Positions 9,215 through 16,945 of a stretch of DNA of 40,319 nt are shown here, one piece after another. The translations under genes were made by a program, and so were the position numbers. Within the stretch, counting starts at the first letter, position 1. Each line of letters begins with the position of its first letter. The stretch is from a virus, in IMG/VR virus record IMGVR_UViG_3300012931_000009, positions 1 through 40,319 of that record; one strand, 5' to 3'. Below the pieces are notes generated by a model, which made no database searches, was not told the DNA's origin, and was given only the letters and a program-made list of their open reading frames with translations.

Positions 9215-9231
9215 ATTCATTCTCCTATAAA

Positions 9232-9245
9232 AGAATGCGTATTCT
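9232..9245. promoter_or_regulatory. Candidate operator (inverted repeat over the -10)
   Basis: AGAAT-GCGT-ATTCT is a 5+5 bp inverted repeat overlapping the -10 and start region of the promoter for the RHH gene. This is a usual place for an autorepressor site. Binding by the RHH product is inferred. Confidence 0.5.
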
Positions 9246-9269
9246 ATATGTATATTTTATATATGTCAA
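9241..9269 (-). promoter_or_regulatory. σ70-like promoter of the RHH/membrane pair
   Basis: On the minus strand TTGACA (9264-9269), a 17-base spacer and TAGAAT (9241-9246) match the consensus at 11 of 12 hexamer positions. It lies inside the late operon, immediately before the RHH gene, and makes the pair an independently expressed unit. Confidence 0.75.
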
Positions 9270-9295
9270 ATTTATTAAATATATAATAAAATCAA

Positions 9296-10282
9296 TTAGT
9301 TAGGTCTCCAACCCCGTCCAATATTCACGTCTCCCCAATTCAGCCCTGCGCCTTGCTGCAATATACTTAACTTTTTCATGGTTAAATCCGGCGGGCTCAT
9401 ATATATCAACTTCCTACGCATGGAGTCATATATTTTCTGAGACTCTGGATTAAATAAAATGCCATATTCCGAACACATGTAATTTGCGAGCGCATAACGC
9501 AGATACTCAAGATAAGACGAGTCATATCCTGCATTGTTAGTCTGAATAAAATTGTAATTTGATACATAAGCGTGAGCTACCGCACCAGATCCACCACCAC
9601 CCGTGATTGCAACAGTGGGCGTACTTACAAAATTTCCTCCTGCATTAACCAAGTTAATAGCAGTAATGCTCCCACCATTAACAACAGCATAGGCTTCGAC
9701 TCCTGATCCGCCTCCTCCTGTAACTGTCACAGTGGGAACGGATGTGTAATTTAAACCTGGATTTGTCACAATAATGTTTTGTACAAATCCTTGGCCTAAC
9801 GATGATAAGACATTGGTTAAATCTGTTTGTAATGTGACATTATTTAGAAATAACTTTGCCATTACCTTTAGAGGGTAATTTGCTTGTGGAAGAAAATAGA
9901 CTCCTAAAGTGCCGCCACCTTCGCCACGATTGAAATTCCAATTAAATGGTAATGTTTGAATGTTATCAACACGGCTTGAGCCAAAATAAGCCCTACGCCC
10001 TGTTTGATCCATGGGATAGCGCACAACATCAATGTTGAATGTTGCAAGCTCTATCTCTGCCACATTTGGCATAAAATAGAATTCTTGACCGCCCACAAGC
10101 GGCATTTCAAGATAGGTATAATAGGGAATTAAATCCGTCTCAATTTGCTTAAAATCGAGTAACGCATTTAAGAGCATTAAGCCATCGGTAATCTGATCAC
10201 CCGTAACCACTTGAAGATTACGGGCGACTATGCCAGATAAATACCAAGAGCGCGTTACTAGTGTTTGGGCTGTGTAGACCAT
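9296..10282 (-). CDS. P22 gp4-like head-completion / portal adaptor with inserted β repeats
   Basis: 328 residues. The N-terminal part (QTLVTRSWYLSGIVAR, DGLMLLNALLDFKQIE) and the C-terminal part (YDSSYLEYLRYALANYMCSEYG, MRRKLIYMSPPDLTMKKL) match the P22 gp4-type adaptor that binds the portal after packaging. About residues 170-240 hold two tandem copies of a glycine-rich unit (NPGLNYTSVPTVTVTGGGG and NAGGNFVSTPTVAITGGGG) that interrupts the helical family core and accounts for its large size (P22 gp4 has about 166 residues). RBS AAGGAG precedes the start. The insert probably forms a surface-exposed β domain. Confidence 0.75.
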   Translation of the reverse strand: MVYTAQTLVTRSWYLSGIVARNLQVVTGDQITDGLMLLNALLDFKQIETDLIPYYTYLEMPLVGGQEFYFMPNVAEIELATFNIDVVRYPMDQTGRRAYFGSSRVDNIQTLPFNWNFNRGEGGGTLGVYFLPQANYPLKVMAKLFLNNVTLQTDLTNVLSSLGQGFVQNIIVTNPGLNYTSVPTVTVTGGGGSGVEAYAVVNGGSITAINLVNAGGNFVSTPTVAITGGGGSGAVAHAYVSNYNFIQTNNAGYDSSYLEYLRYALANYMCSEYGILFNPESQKIYDSMRRKLIYMSPPDLTMKKLSILQQGAGLNWGDVNIGRGWRPN

Positions 10283-10304
10283 AACACACGCTCCTTGTGT
10301 AGAC

Positions 10305-11165
10305 TTACACTAATGCAGGATATGCACTATTTGATACACCACCCCATGATGCAACAGAAACAGATACTGCATCAGATCCAGATGTCACTAAATAGTCAAT
10401 CTCAGGTTTTGAAGATCCAACGCCTGCAATCATCACAATATACTGCGATTGAGCAATACCCGCAGAGACACCTACGATGGTCGGCAAATTACCTGTTGCA
10501 GATGATCCTGTCGGTCTAAACTGTACAACATCTCCTGCGGCTGCTGGCGTAAATGTCACAAGTAGACCTACAATAACGTTGGGTAATGTTGTTGTAGGAA
10601 TAGCGCTATTTGTAGTTAAATCAATAGCTGTAAAGGTTGTTGCGGTACCACCTGATAACACAGAGATTGCAGGTGAGTTAAAGTATTGCAAAAACCCAGC
10701 CATGTTCTGTGGTTTATGGGTTGCATAAACAAAATGACTTGAACCATCTGTCTGAATAAATCCAATCAAACGATAGGAATCATAGCCTGCTGGCATAATA
10801 GGCCCAGGATAATTGCTTGTTAAACTCAATACAGCAGCAGTGTTTTTATAATTGCGTGAATCACCAATTAAATAAACAGCATACTGTGTGCTTGCAGCAA
10901 TTGTTCCAGTATCTAAACCATTAGCGCCATTCACAGCAGAATTGATATATAATCCTACCTGATAATTAACATCTTGCAGTGCAGGATTATCAATTCCAAA
11001 GTAATTGGTTAAACCAACGACCATATCCATTACATTATTTGAATCTCGCGCAGCACCTGGTGCAACGGCCAATAAAGTAGTCGATGCGGGTGAAATGCTT
11101 AATCCAGAAAGATACAAATGGGGCAATGCGTAAATTGCATCATTTTGAATTTGTGGGTTTGTCAT
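10305..11165 (-). CDS. Virion structural protein, possibly head decoration or tail
   Basis: 286 residues starting MTNPQIQNDAIYALPHLYLS, with RBS GAGGAA. It is β-rich with few charges. Visible segments are LLAVAPGAARDSNNVMDM and a central part like fibre head-binding domains (TGTIAASTQYAVYLIGDS, AGYDSYRLIGFIQTDGSS). The second pattern is common in phage fibre/appendage proteins. It lies between coat protein and gp4-like adaptor, just after the coat terminator. A decoration or appendage protein fits; the exact place in the virion is unknown. Confidence 0.6.
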   Translation of the reverse strand: MTNPQIQNDAIYALPHLYLSGLSISPASTTLLAVAPGAARDSNNVMDMVVGLTNYFGIDNPALQDVNYQVGLYINSAVNGANGLDTGTIAASTQYAVYLIGDSRNYKNTAAVLSLTSNYPGPIMPAGYDSYRLIGFIQTDGSSHFVYATHKPQNMAGFLQYFNSPAISVLSGGTATTFTAIDLTTNSAIPTTTLPNVIVGLLVTFTPAAAGDVVQFRPTGSSATGNLPTIVGVSAGIAQSQYIVMIAGVGSSKPEIDYLVTSGSDAVSVSVASWGGVSNSAYPALV

Positions 11166-11190
11166 GTGTGTTTCCTCTTAATCCTTTAGT

Positions 11191-11218
11191 AAGAAAGGGC
11201 TTTAATAAAATAAAGCCC
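11191..11218 (-). terminator. Rho-independent terminator after the coat protein gene
   Basis: On the minus strand the 8-bp stem GGGCTTTA / TAAAGCCC (loop of six) is followed by TTTCTT. It lies 12 bases after the coat stop. A partial terminator here would raise coat transcripts over downstream genes. Confidence 0.75.
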
Positions 11219-11229
11219 CCTATCTTTTA

Positions 11230-12546
11230 TTAACCTTGAGACAATGGAATCATAAAGCGCATAGAATATTCAGGAACAATCACGGAACCGTGTGTTTCAT
11301 CATAAATCATGCCTGTTTGATTTTGCCCGAATAAAGAACCATATGTTAAGCGTAAAGATGCGCCCGTTTCGGGATCGTATTCATTCGCTGTATCATATGG
11401 GCTTTGTTCTGGTAATTGTGGCATAGCCATAAACAATGCTTCTCCGCCCAAAATACCGCCGCAACGGTGAGATGGGTAAGTTAACAATTGCATACCAGCC
11501 GCAATAGGATTGTTAAGATTTTGATTAGCACCACCCGCCCAGTTAAGTGCAGGAGTAATGCTGATTGTGACATTACCAGAACCATTTGCAGCCGCATTTG
11601 CAGTTGCTCTTACTTGCACAGGGTTAGCCGATGGGCTATGACCAATGAAGGTTAAGTAACGCATGTTGGGCTGATTTGCGACACCATCTTTAAACTGGAA
11701 CAAGTCACCAGCAAATACAGCATTAGCATCGGATGCAGTAGCACCGCTTAATGTGATTTGCGTGACATTTTGTCCTGTTGGATCATTCGTGCTAATTACT
11801 GTCAATGTCTGAGCATTAACACCCGTGTTACCACTTACGTGGATAGGCATTAAGTTCGATTGATAGTATTTAACAAGAGGTGTACCAAAATCACCGACTT
11901 CCCAAGACATAGCAATATCATCGTTACGATTAGGAACGAATTGATTTAAGCCATTACCTACGATTGCAGGGATAACGGTATCAGGCAGATAAATTTTCAT
12001 GCCCTCAGCAACAGCGCCGTAGTTCTTAAATAACATCACAGCTTGCGCTAATTGTTGATAAGAGCTAATGGCAGTTGAACCATCTCCAAAGAAACGATAA
12101 GGGCCTGAGAATGTATTGGTTGTACCATCTAATTGGCTAACAACACCAGAATCCCAGTTTAATGCAATGTTGGATTCAACTAAGTTTGCAAGTTCTGCAA
12201 TAGCTGATTTACCGAACACACGCATGTAATCTTCTTCACCTTTTTCCAAGTTAAAGATGCGTTGTTGTGAGGTAACAGCAAAGCTTGTGTTATTGGCTTG
12301 ATCGCAAACAAGTTGCAATACACGTTGAACAGCAGGCTCAAACGAGGCAACCAATCCCGCAGTCGTTGTAAAACGAGGGGGCAAGTCAAATGTAACGGTT
12401 GAACCTAAGTTTGCCTGAATTTGATCGAAATCCTTAAAGCGTGTATTAGCAGTACTAATATGCGCACAAAGGTTTAATAACAAGCCCAAAGACGATCTTT
12501 GATATGTTTGAACTTGTTGTAAAATATTATTGGGAAATACAGCCAT
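11230..12546 (-). CDS. Major capsid protein, P22 coat (gp5)-like
   Basis: 438 residues, close to the 430 of P22 gp5. The N-terminus (NNILQQVQTYQRSSLGLLLN) and the early part (LGSTVTFDLPPRF, FAVTSQQRIFNLEKG, NLVESNIA) follow the P22 coat family. The middle carries an inserted β domain (QTLTVISTNDPTG to PALNWAGG). The C-terminal part (GASLRLTYGSLFGQN, YSMRFMIPLSQG) ends the HK97-fold core. The preceding gene is scaffold-like and a strong terminator follows. RBS AGGAG lies upstream. Confidence 0.88.
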   Translation of the reverse strand: MAVFPNNILQQVQTYQRSSLGLLLNLCAHISTANTRFKDFDQIQANLGSTVTFDLPPRFTTTAGLVASFEPAVQRVLQLVCDQANNTSFAVTSQQRIFNLEKGEEDYMRVFGKSAIAELANLVESNIALNWDSGVVSQLDGTTNTFSGPYRFFGDGSTAISSYQQLAQAVMLFKNYGAVAEGMKIYLPDTVIPAIVGNGLNQFVPNRNDDIAMSWEVGDFGTPLVKYYQSNLMPIHVSGNTGVNAQTLTVISTNDPTGQNVTQITLSGATASDANAVFAGDLFQFKDGVANQPNMRYLTFIGHSPSANPVQVRATANAAANGSGNVTISITPALNWAGGANQNLNNPIAAGMQLLTYPSHRCGGILGGEALFMAMPQLPEQSPYDTANEYDPETGASLRLTYGSLFGQNQTGMIYDETHGSVIVPEYSMRFMIPLSQG

Positions 12547-12611
12547 TGTTAATACTCCTAACTATCAGTCCATGAAAGTTCGGATTAACAAGTGCTATTA
12601 GACGTTAAATT

Positions 12612-13394
12612 TTAGACTTTCCATTTATTCCTAAAATCTCTAACGCCCATCACACCGTTATCCGTTCCAGTGTTAGAAGGACGCATACGACTGAGTGGCT
12701 CATTAGGAATTCTTGTCTTAGATGCTGCCTCATTATCTTTTAAAGATTGAGACATCCGTTGCGCTTGTCGGATCGCATCTTTAGGAGACATATAGGCAAG
12801 ATTTTCAAGCGTTGCCATTTTCCCGCGATCTTTCCCAAGCTCGTAGAGCATGTCGTGAGAGTTATCAACGTGTTCCGCTAATAACTGCACCACATTAGGA
12901 AATCTCGCATATTCAATGTCACCTGTGACGGCTTCAAAATCAGGGTATTTTTCTTTACCTGGAGCGACTTTATTCCAGAAGTTTTGCACAACTTTTTGTG
13001 CTGTTTCTGCCTCATGGCGTTTCTGAGCTTCCTCATAGCGTTGATCAGAAAAGCGTTGTGCTTCCTCTGCTGCCAGTCGTCTAATTTCCTGCTCGGATGT
13101 AAGAGGATTATGGGGCTGTGTGGGTTGCGGTTGTGCAGGCTGCTCTCCATACTTTTGTTGAATATATTGAGGCTGTTCCGATTGTTGCCGTCTATATTCT
13201 TCAATTGCCCGTGCCTTTTCACGTCCTATCAGTGAATTGACTTCTGACTGTTTAAAAGTCTTTTCTTCACGTGGGGCCTCATGTGACGAAGGTGCGCTTT
13301 GTGGCGCAGAGCTTGTTTGTGCCGGTTGTGAAGATACTACCCCAGGATTAGATGATACACCTTGATCCTGACTCATTCCTTGAGCTTCATTCAT
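12612..13394 (-). CDS. Scaffolding protein
   Basis: 260 residues, highly charged and Gln-rich. A disordered N-terminus (Ser/Pro/Gln) is followed by EKTFKQSEVNSLIGREKARA, a motif seen in podovirus scaffolds. A long helical region rich in Glu/Gln/Arg (RRLAAEEAQRFSDQRYEEAQ) comes next, and a basic C-terminus ends VRDFRNKWKV. Basic C-terminal helices bind coat protein in P22 gp8. It directly precedes the coat gene in the late transcript. RBS AAGGA. Confidence 0.8.
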   Translation of the reverse strand: MNEAQGMSQDQGVSSNPGVVSSQPAQTSSAPQSAPSSHEAPREEKTFKQSEVNSLIGREKARAIEEYRRQQSEQPQYIQQKYGEQPAQPQPTQPHNPLTSEQEIRRLAAEEAQRFSDQRYEEAQKRHEAETAQKVVQNFWNKVAPGKEKYPDFEAVTGDIEYARFPNVVQLLAEHVDNSHDMLYELGKDRGKMATLENLAYMSPKDAIRQAQRMSQSLKDNEAASKTRIPNEPLSRMRPSNTGTDNGVMGVRDFRNKWKV

Positions 13395-13414
13395 TATGCT
13401 TTCCTTAGCTATTT

Positions 13415-13503
13415 AACCCCGCAACGGTATGGCCTCGCTGTACGCACGAGTCTCGGACTATTAACCGCATCACCGTAATACCCCGCATAACGCACGGGTC
13501 TCG
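13415..13503. repeat. Imperfect 48-bp tandem duplication in the scaffold leader
   Basis: GCACGAGTCTCG (13444-13455) recurs as GCACGGGTCTCG (13492-13503), 48 bases on, and CCGCAACGGTAT recurs as CCGCATCACCGTAAT at a similar offset. The stretch is GC-richer than its surroundings. On the minus strand it can form short hairpins (for example CTCG/CGAG arms) just upstream of the scaffold RBS. It holds no gene. Confidence 0.55.
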
Positions 13504-13533
13504 TTATAAAAAGCTGCTACATATCCTATGCAA

Positions 13534-14022
13534 TCAGCTTAATATATATTTCATCATAGGTATTGACTTTTCAATTGTCAATAGGTTTGCACAGTGTAAA
13601 AAAAATATTTTTCCATAATAATCTGAAATCACAATCTGTTTTTGCAGTTTTTGTGATGCATACAAAGGATCAACATTAATTTGCGTGCAAAACCAGCAAA
13701 AATTAGGATTTTGATCTGTTAAAAATTGCCTTGCATAATAGGATTTTTCATTAACATCATTAGGGTAAACATCAATAACCCTATAAATTTTAACTAATAG
13801 ATTGACTAATAAAAAGTCAAGTTTATATTGATTGCAATCAGCATATTGATACATTTTAACAGTAAAAATGAATGCTTTACGTAACTTCTTTTTTCTCTTA
13901 ATACGCCTATCCAATGTATATTTATCGGTAGGATGAGGCTTACAGCTTGATATTGCCTCATGATAGGCATCGCTAATAACACGTGAAAATATTGATCGGC
14001 ATCCTGCAATATTATCCTGCAT
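13534..14022 (-). CDS. Hypothetical protein (162 aa)
   Basis: 162 residues starting MQDNIAGCRSIFSRVISDAY, with AAGGA nine bases upstream. It is strongly basic around residues 40-52 (RRIKRKKKLRKAF) and rich in Tyr, Asn and Cys. No signal peptide and no known motif are visible. It lies between a small coiled-coil gene and the scaffold gene in the late operon. Codon use is AT-rich, more so than the virion genes, suggesting a later acquisition. Function unknown. Confidence 0.6.
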   Translation of the reverse strand: MQDNIAGCRSIFSRVISDAYHEAISSCKPHPTDKYTLDRRIKRKKKLRKAFIFTVKMYQYADCNQYKLDFLLVNLLVKIYRVIDVYPNDVNEKSYYARQFLTDQNPNFCWFCTQINVDPLYASQKLQKQIVISDYYGKIFFLHCANLLTIEKSIPMMKYILS

Positions 14023-14049
14023 TCATTCATCCTTGAATTTTATAAAAAG

Positions 14050-14196
14050 CTATTCTGCTTTTTCACTTTCTTTCAGTTTGTCTAACCAATATAGACATTC
14101 TTGTTTTCCGCCCTCAAGCATATTGAAATTTGCCATAATTTGCTGAATATGCTTTTCAATTTCTTGAAGGCGTTTTTCTATACTTTCTTTGTCCAT
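14050..14196 (-). CDS. Short coiled-coil phage protein (48 aa)
   Basis: 48 residues: MDKESIEKRLQEIEKHIQQ, then MANFNMLEGGKQECLYWLDK and an acidic/basic tail. AGGA is four bases before the ATG. The order helix, ANxNxLxGxxQECxYWL is a pattern shared by many tiny phage proteins that lie upstream of capsid or tail genes. No function is known for the group. Confidence 0.65.
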   Translation of the reverse strand: MDKESIEKRLQEIEKHIQQIMANFNMLEGGKQECLYWLDKLKESEKAE

Positions 14197-14205
14197 AAAA
14201 TCCTA

Positions 14206-15465
14206 TTAAGTGTTTTGAGCCACAAGAGGTAAATAATAAAGTGTACCATCAACACTAATTGTCAATACTTTGCTGGGTGTTGGAGGCGTTGCATTACCCC
14301 AAGAGCCTGCGCCTACACCTGAATCTTTAAAGTAAGTAACACCAGATAAACCCGCATTTGTATTTAACAACATTAAAGTTGTCGCACCACCATATAGATA
14401 CAATTGACCCGCTAAAACGGCTGCTGTGGTATTAGTCATTGCAATACCATATAATCCTGTCTGATCAGTCAGCGTGCCAGAGGATGAGCCATAATCACCC
14501 CAAATCGGTGCTGCTTGACCTGCATTGATAGTTGCAGCCGATATATCTAATTGACCAAATATGCCTGCTGTCCATTCAGATCCAGACAATGTGCCTGTAG
14601 CAATGACTTTTCCTTGTGTTCCATAAATAAAACCGCCAGACGCACCGACCATATTTGCAACGCCACGAACACCAACAACATTCCCAGATGTCATAGTAGT
14701 AGCAGATTCAGTCATAGACCCAATCAATGCACGAAGAGTACCTGGAGTTGCAGATGATGTGCTTGTAGAAATAGTCTGTCCACTTGATGTTGTATCTAAA
14801 ACAAAATTAGCAGTAGCCGCACCTGGATCTGGAATAGTCAAAACAGTTGCTTGTCCATAAATTGCATTTTGAATTGTAATTGCTGTATTTCCAGTATTAC
14901 CAATAGGATTGATAATAATGTGACCATTAGATGAGCCACCATAAGCAAGTAATTGTCCTTTAGTAGTATCATCGCCTGCTTGTATATTTCCTAGATTAAT
15001 TGCTGTGGCTGCATCTTGACCAAGCGTTCCTGTTGTATCTGTAAAAGTTCCAATATGATTTGCAACAGTTGTTCCATTTGCCATGACCACTTTAGTTTTG
15101 GCCGCATTAGATGGTGAAAATCCAGAATCTTTAATTTGACCTGTTGTACCATTAAAATTAGCAAAATCGCCGCTAACTACGGGTAACAATACATCACCAG
15201 GGTTTGCCCAATTAGTTAAAGTAATAACACCATTGCTAATAGAAACAGTAAATAATCCAAATGTGCCGTGATTAGTATTCACATTGTAGGAATATTGAAT
15301 ACTTAATACATCAGATGAAAAGATAGGATTAACTGCAAGATCAATTGCATTGAGATAGCCTGCTGTTGTGATGGTTGCAAGATTATCAGTTGTTACCATA
15401 TACTTAATAGCGCCGAGAACGCCGACTTGACCTGGCAACACGGCAGGAGCTTGAACAATACCCAT
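14206..15465 (-). CDS. β-rich virion protein, fibre or tailspike-like
   Basis: 419 residues starting MGIVQAPAVLPGQVGVLGAI, with RBS AAAAGGA. It is almost free of charged residues and rich in Gly, Thr, Ala and Ser. Segments such as VSGDFANFNGTTGQIKDSG and ANGTTVANHIGTFTD match repeated motifs in phage tail-fibre and appendage proteins. The C-terminus (VLTISVDGTLYYLPL) resembles fibre ends. Unusually for a fibre it lies upstream of scaffold and coat, away from the tail cluster, so it may be a head fibre or decoration. Confidence 0.65.
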   Translation of the reverse strand: MGIVQAPAVLPGQVGVLGAIKYMVTTDNLATITTAGYLNAIDLAVNPIFSSDVLSIQYSYNVNTNHGTFGLFTVSISNGVITLTNWANPGDVLLPVVSGDFANFNGTTGQIKDSGFSPSNAAKTKVVMANGTTVANHIGTFTDTTGTLGQDAATAINLGNIQAGDDTTKGQLLAYGGSSNGHIIINPIGNTGNTAITIQNAIYGQATVLTIPDPGAATANFVLDTTSSGQTISTSTSSATPGTLRALIGSMTESATTMTSGNVVGVRGVANMVGASGGFIYGTQGKVIATGTLSGSEWTAGIFGQLDISAATINAGQAAPIWGDYGSSSGTLTDQTGLYGIAMTNTTAAVLAGQLYLYGGATTLMLLNTNAGLSGVTYFKDSGVGAGSWGNATPPTPSKVLTISVDGTLYYLPLVAQNT

Positions 15466-15505
15466 AGTAAATTCCTTTTAAATTTAAAGTTAAAATCCGT
15501 TTAAC

Positions 15506-15691
15506 TTAACCGCGACGAGGTGTTAATGATCCACCAGATCGCTTCCATTCCGCATGGCCTTTCCCAGTCATTTTACCAGGCTGGCCAACACGTCCGCCCT
15601 CACCTTTGCGCTGGATAACGCGACTAATACCTTCTTGGTGAGAATCTGAAACTTTTCGATTATCAATCATGCCTTTACTTTTGTGTTCCAT
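15506..15691 (-). CDS. Small basic protein (61 aa)
   Basis: 61 residues, rich in Gly, Lys, Arg and Ser (MEHKSKGMIDNRKV to SGGSLTPRRG). A strong RBS (GGAGGAAAG) precedes the start, and the gene overlaps the end of the upstream 162-residue gene by 17 bases. It is one of several small basic proteins between the portal/methyltransferase genes and the capsid genes. DNA or nucleoprotein binding is possible but not shown. Confidence 0.6.
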   Translation of the reverse strand: MEHKSKGMIDNRKVSDSHQEGISRVIQRKGEGGRVGQPGKMTGKGHAEWKRSGGSLTPRRG

Positions 15692-16163
15692 CGTCTTTCC
15701 TCCGTGAAATAGACTTATTCAGCCACATGGCTGCCTCTTCCAAGCATTCAATTCCTTTTGAACGCTCTTTGTTTTCTTGAACATTATCTAAAACCCATTT
15801 ATACAATTCGTATAAAGCATTTTTGATATGCCTTATATCATCGCGCCTTTTGGCATCGACTGCAATAAACTCGAATGGATTAACTTTTTTATCAACTTTA
15901 TATCCTATATGATCTGCCATTTTCTCAATGACTTCAAAACATGTCTCTATACCTTCTTGCATGTGATTTATTGTATGTTCTTGGGCATTAACTTGCTGTT
16001 GAATCATATCAATATCATTATTTATTTTTATTTTAAAATTCTGTATTTCTGAAAACGTAGGAGGTGTAAGCGAGCTATATCCCCAATCAGGATTTCTACC
16101 ATTAGGATATGCACTGCATTTTTTTCCCAGCATACACGCTCCTGTACATAAGCATGAACTCAT
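15675..16163 (-). CDS. Hypothetical protein with Cys-rich N-terminus and coiled coil
   Basis: 162 residues. The first 17 residues contain four cysteines (CLCTGACMLGKKC), a pattern found at the start of several short phage proteins next to terminase/portal genes. Residues 40-85 form a predicted coiled coil (FKIKINNDIDMIQQQVNA, INHMQEGIETCFEVIEKM). The start overlaps the preceding stop as ATGA. Function unknown. Confidence 0.6.
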   Translation of the reverse strand: MSSCLCTGACMLGKKCSAYPNGRNPDWGYSSLTPPTFSEIQNFKIKINNDIDMIQQQVNAQEHTINHMQEGIETCFEVIEKMADHIGYKVDKKVNPFEFIAVDAKRRDDIRHIKNALYELYKWVLDNVQENKERSKGIECLEEAAMWLNKSISRRKDDGTQK

Positions 16164-16357
16164 GATAATCGCCCCATTGTTATATTTTTTAACATTCTGA
16201 CCTCAGGATTTTGAACAGTCCATATTTCACCAGTATCAGTCATAGCAACAACCCAAAGTATATGATGCTCTTGGCTGTAATCTATCATAGCAATTGCATA
16301 TCCATCTCCTTTGCCAAGTACTTGCATAGGGATAGGAGGATTTAATTGCAGAATCAT
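16160..16357 (-). CDS. Conserved small phage protein (65 aa)
   Basis: 65 residues: MILQLNPPIPMQVLGKGDG, then MIDYSQEHHILWVVAMTDTG and WTVQNPEVRMLKNITMGR. This order of motifs is familiar from a family of unnamed phage proteins encoded near portal and terminase genes. ATGA overlaps couple it to both neighbours. No enzymatic motif is evident. Confidence 0.7.
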   Translation of the reverse strand: MILQLNPPIPMQVLGKGDGYAIAMIDYSQEHHILWVVAMTDTGEIWTVQNPEVRMLKNITMGRLS

Positions 16358-16584
16358 TTATTGCCGCCCTTTGTAGGTTTTACCATCTTGCGTCTTGTTT
16401 TATTCGTATCTTTAGCAACCTCCTTTACTGTCTTTTCAGTTCTAGCAAAGGCTTTCTTTTCATTCTTAACTTCTCGCTTATTAGCGGGAACAGGTTTCTT
16501 AGCTTGCATTGCATCCTCCATGGATTTCTTTAACTGCCTTAATAAATCTTTCGCAAACGAATAGATACATTTCCCAATATCCAT
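16354..16584 (-). CDS. Lysine-rich small protein (76 aa)
   Basis: 76 residues with an amphipathic N-terminal helix (CIYSFAKDLLRQLKKSMEDA) and a C-terminal half made mostly of Lys, Arg, Thr and Val. The composition suggests binding to DNA or to acidic protein surfaces. RBS is weak. Coupled to the 65-residue gene by ATGA. Function unknown. Confidence 0.55.
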   Translation of the reverse strand: MDIGKCIYSFAKDLLRQLKKSMEDAMQAKKPVPANKREVKNEKKAFARTEKTVKEVAKDTNKTRRKMVKPTKGGNK

Positions 16585-16613
16585 ACGTCCATAATAACTA
16601 AATCTGGGTTCAG

Positions 16614-16751
16614 CTATTTTTTTTTAGATGAAGCCTTACGTTTAACAGAGTACGCGATGGCAAGACTTTGCTTTTTTGGCTTACCCGCTTTTAATTCAGT
16701 CTTTAAGTTCTTAACGAAAGTTTTATTGCTCGATCCTTTCTTTAATGGCAT
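16614..16751 (-). CDS. Small basic phage protein of the PLKKGSSxKT type (45 aa)
   Basis: 45 residues: MPLKKGSSNKTFVKNLKTEL, then KAGKPKKQSLAIAYSVKRKA and a poly-Lys end. The pattern PLKKGSS-KT...GKPxKQxxAIAxS is recurrent in short proteins of many podoviruses near the portal gene. GGAGA precedes the ATG at suitable spacing. Probably virion or DNA associated, but no role is established. Confidence 0.75.
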   Translation of the reverse strand: MPLKKGSSNKTFVKNLKTELKAGKPKKQSLAIAYSVKRKASSKKK

Positions 16752-16762
16752 CGCATGTCTCC

Positions 16763-16945
16763 TTATGCATCACGTCTATTCTTACGATAAAGCTGCTCAT
16801 ACATATTACGGCGCTCAGATGGGCTTGCGCCATATAAATGCTTACGATAGGAATTTTCCAGTTGAGTGTCATTCAACTTATACGTTCTTTTTAGTTCTGC
16901 GGGTTTGGCTTCGTGGAAGTCATTCCATGTAGGTTCTTTGCTCAT
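16763..16945 (-). CDS. Small hypothetical phage protein (60 aa)
   Basis: 60 residues starting MSKEPTWNDFHEAKPAELKR. It overlaps the 3' end of the cytosine methyltransferase by 26 bases, with AAGGA upstream (ATG at 16948 also possible). Two short helices (LNDTQLENSYRKHLY, SERRNMYEQLYRKNRRD) are rich in Arg, Tyr and Glu. Similar small proteins lie beside portal genes in related phages. Function unknown. Confidence 0.6.
   Translation of the reverse strand: MSKEPTWNDFHEAKPAELKRTYKLNDTQLENSYRKHLYGASPSERRNMYEQLYRKNRRDA

Noticed and set aside
12878-13222. 114-codon frame inside the scaffold gene
   Set aside because: It lies in another frame of a well-supported gene, has no RBS, and its translation looks like random basic sequence.
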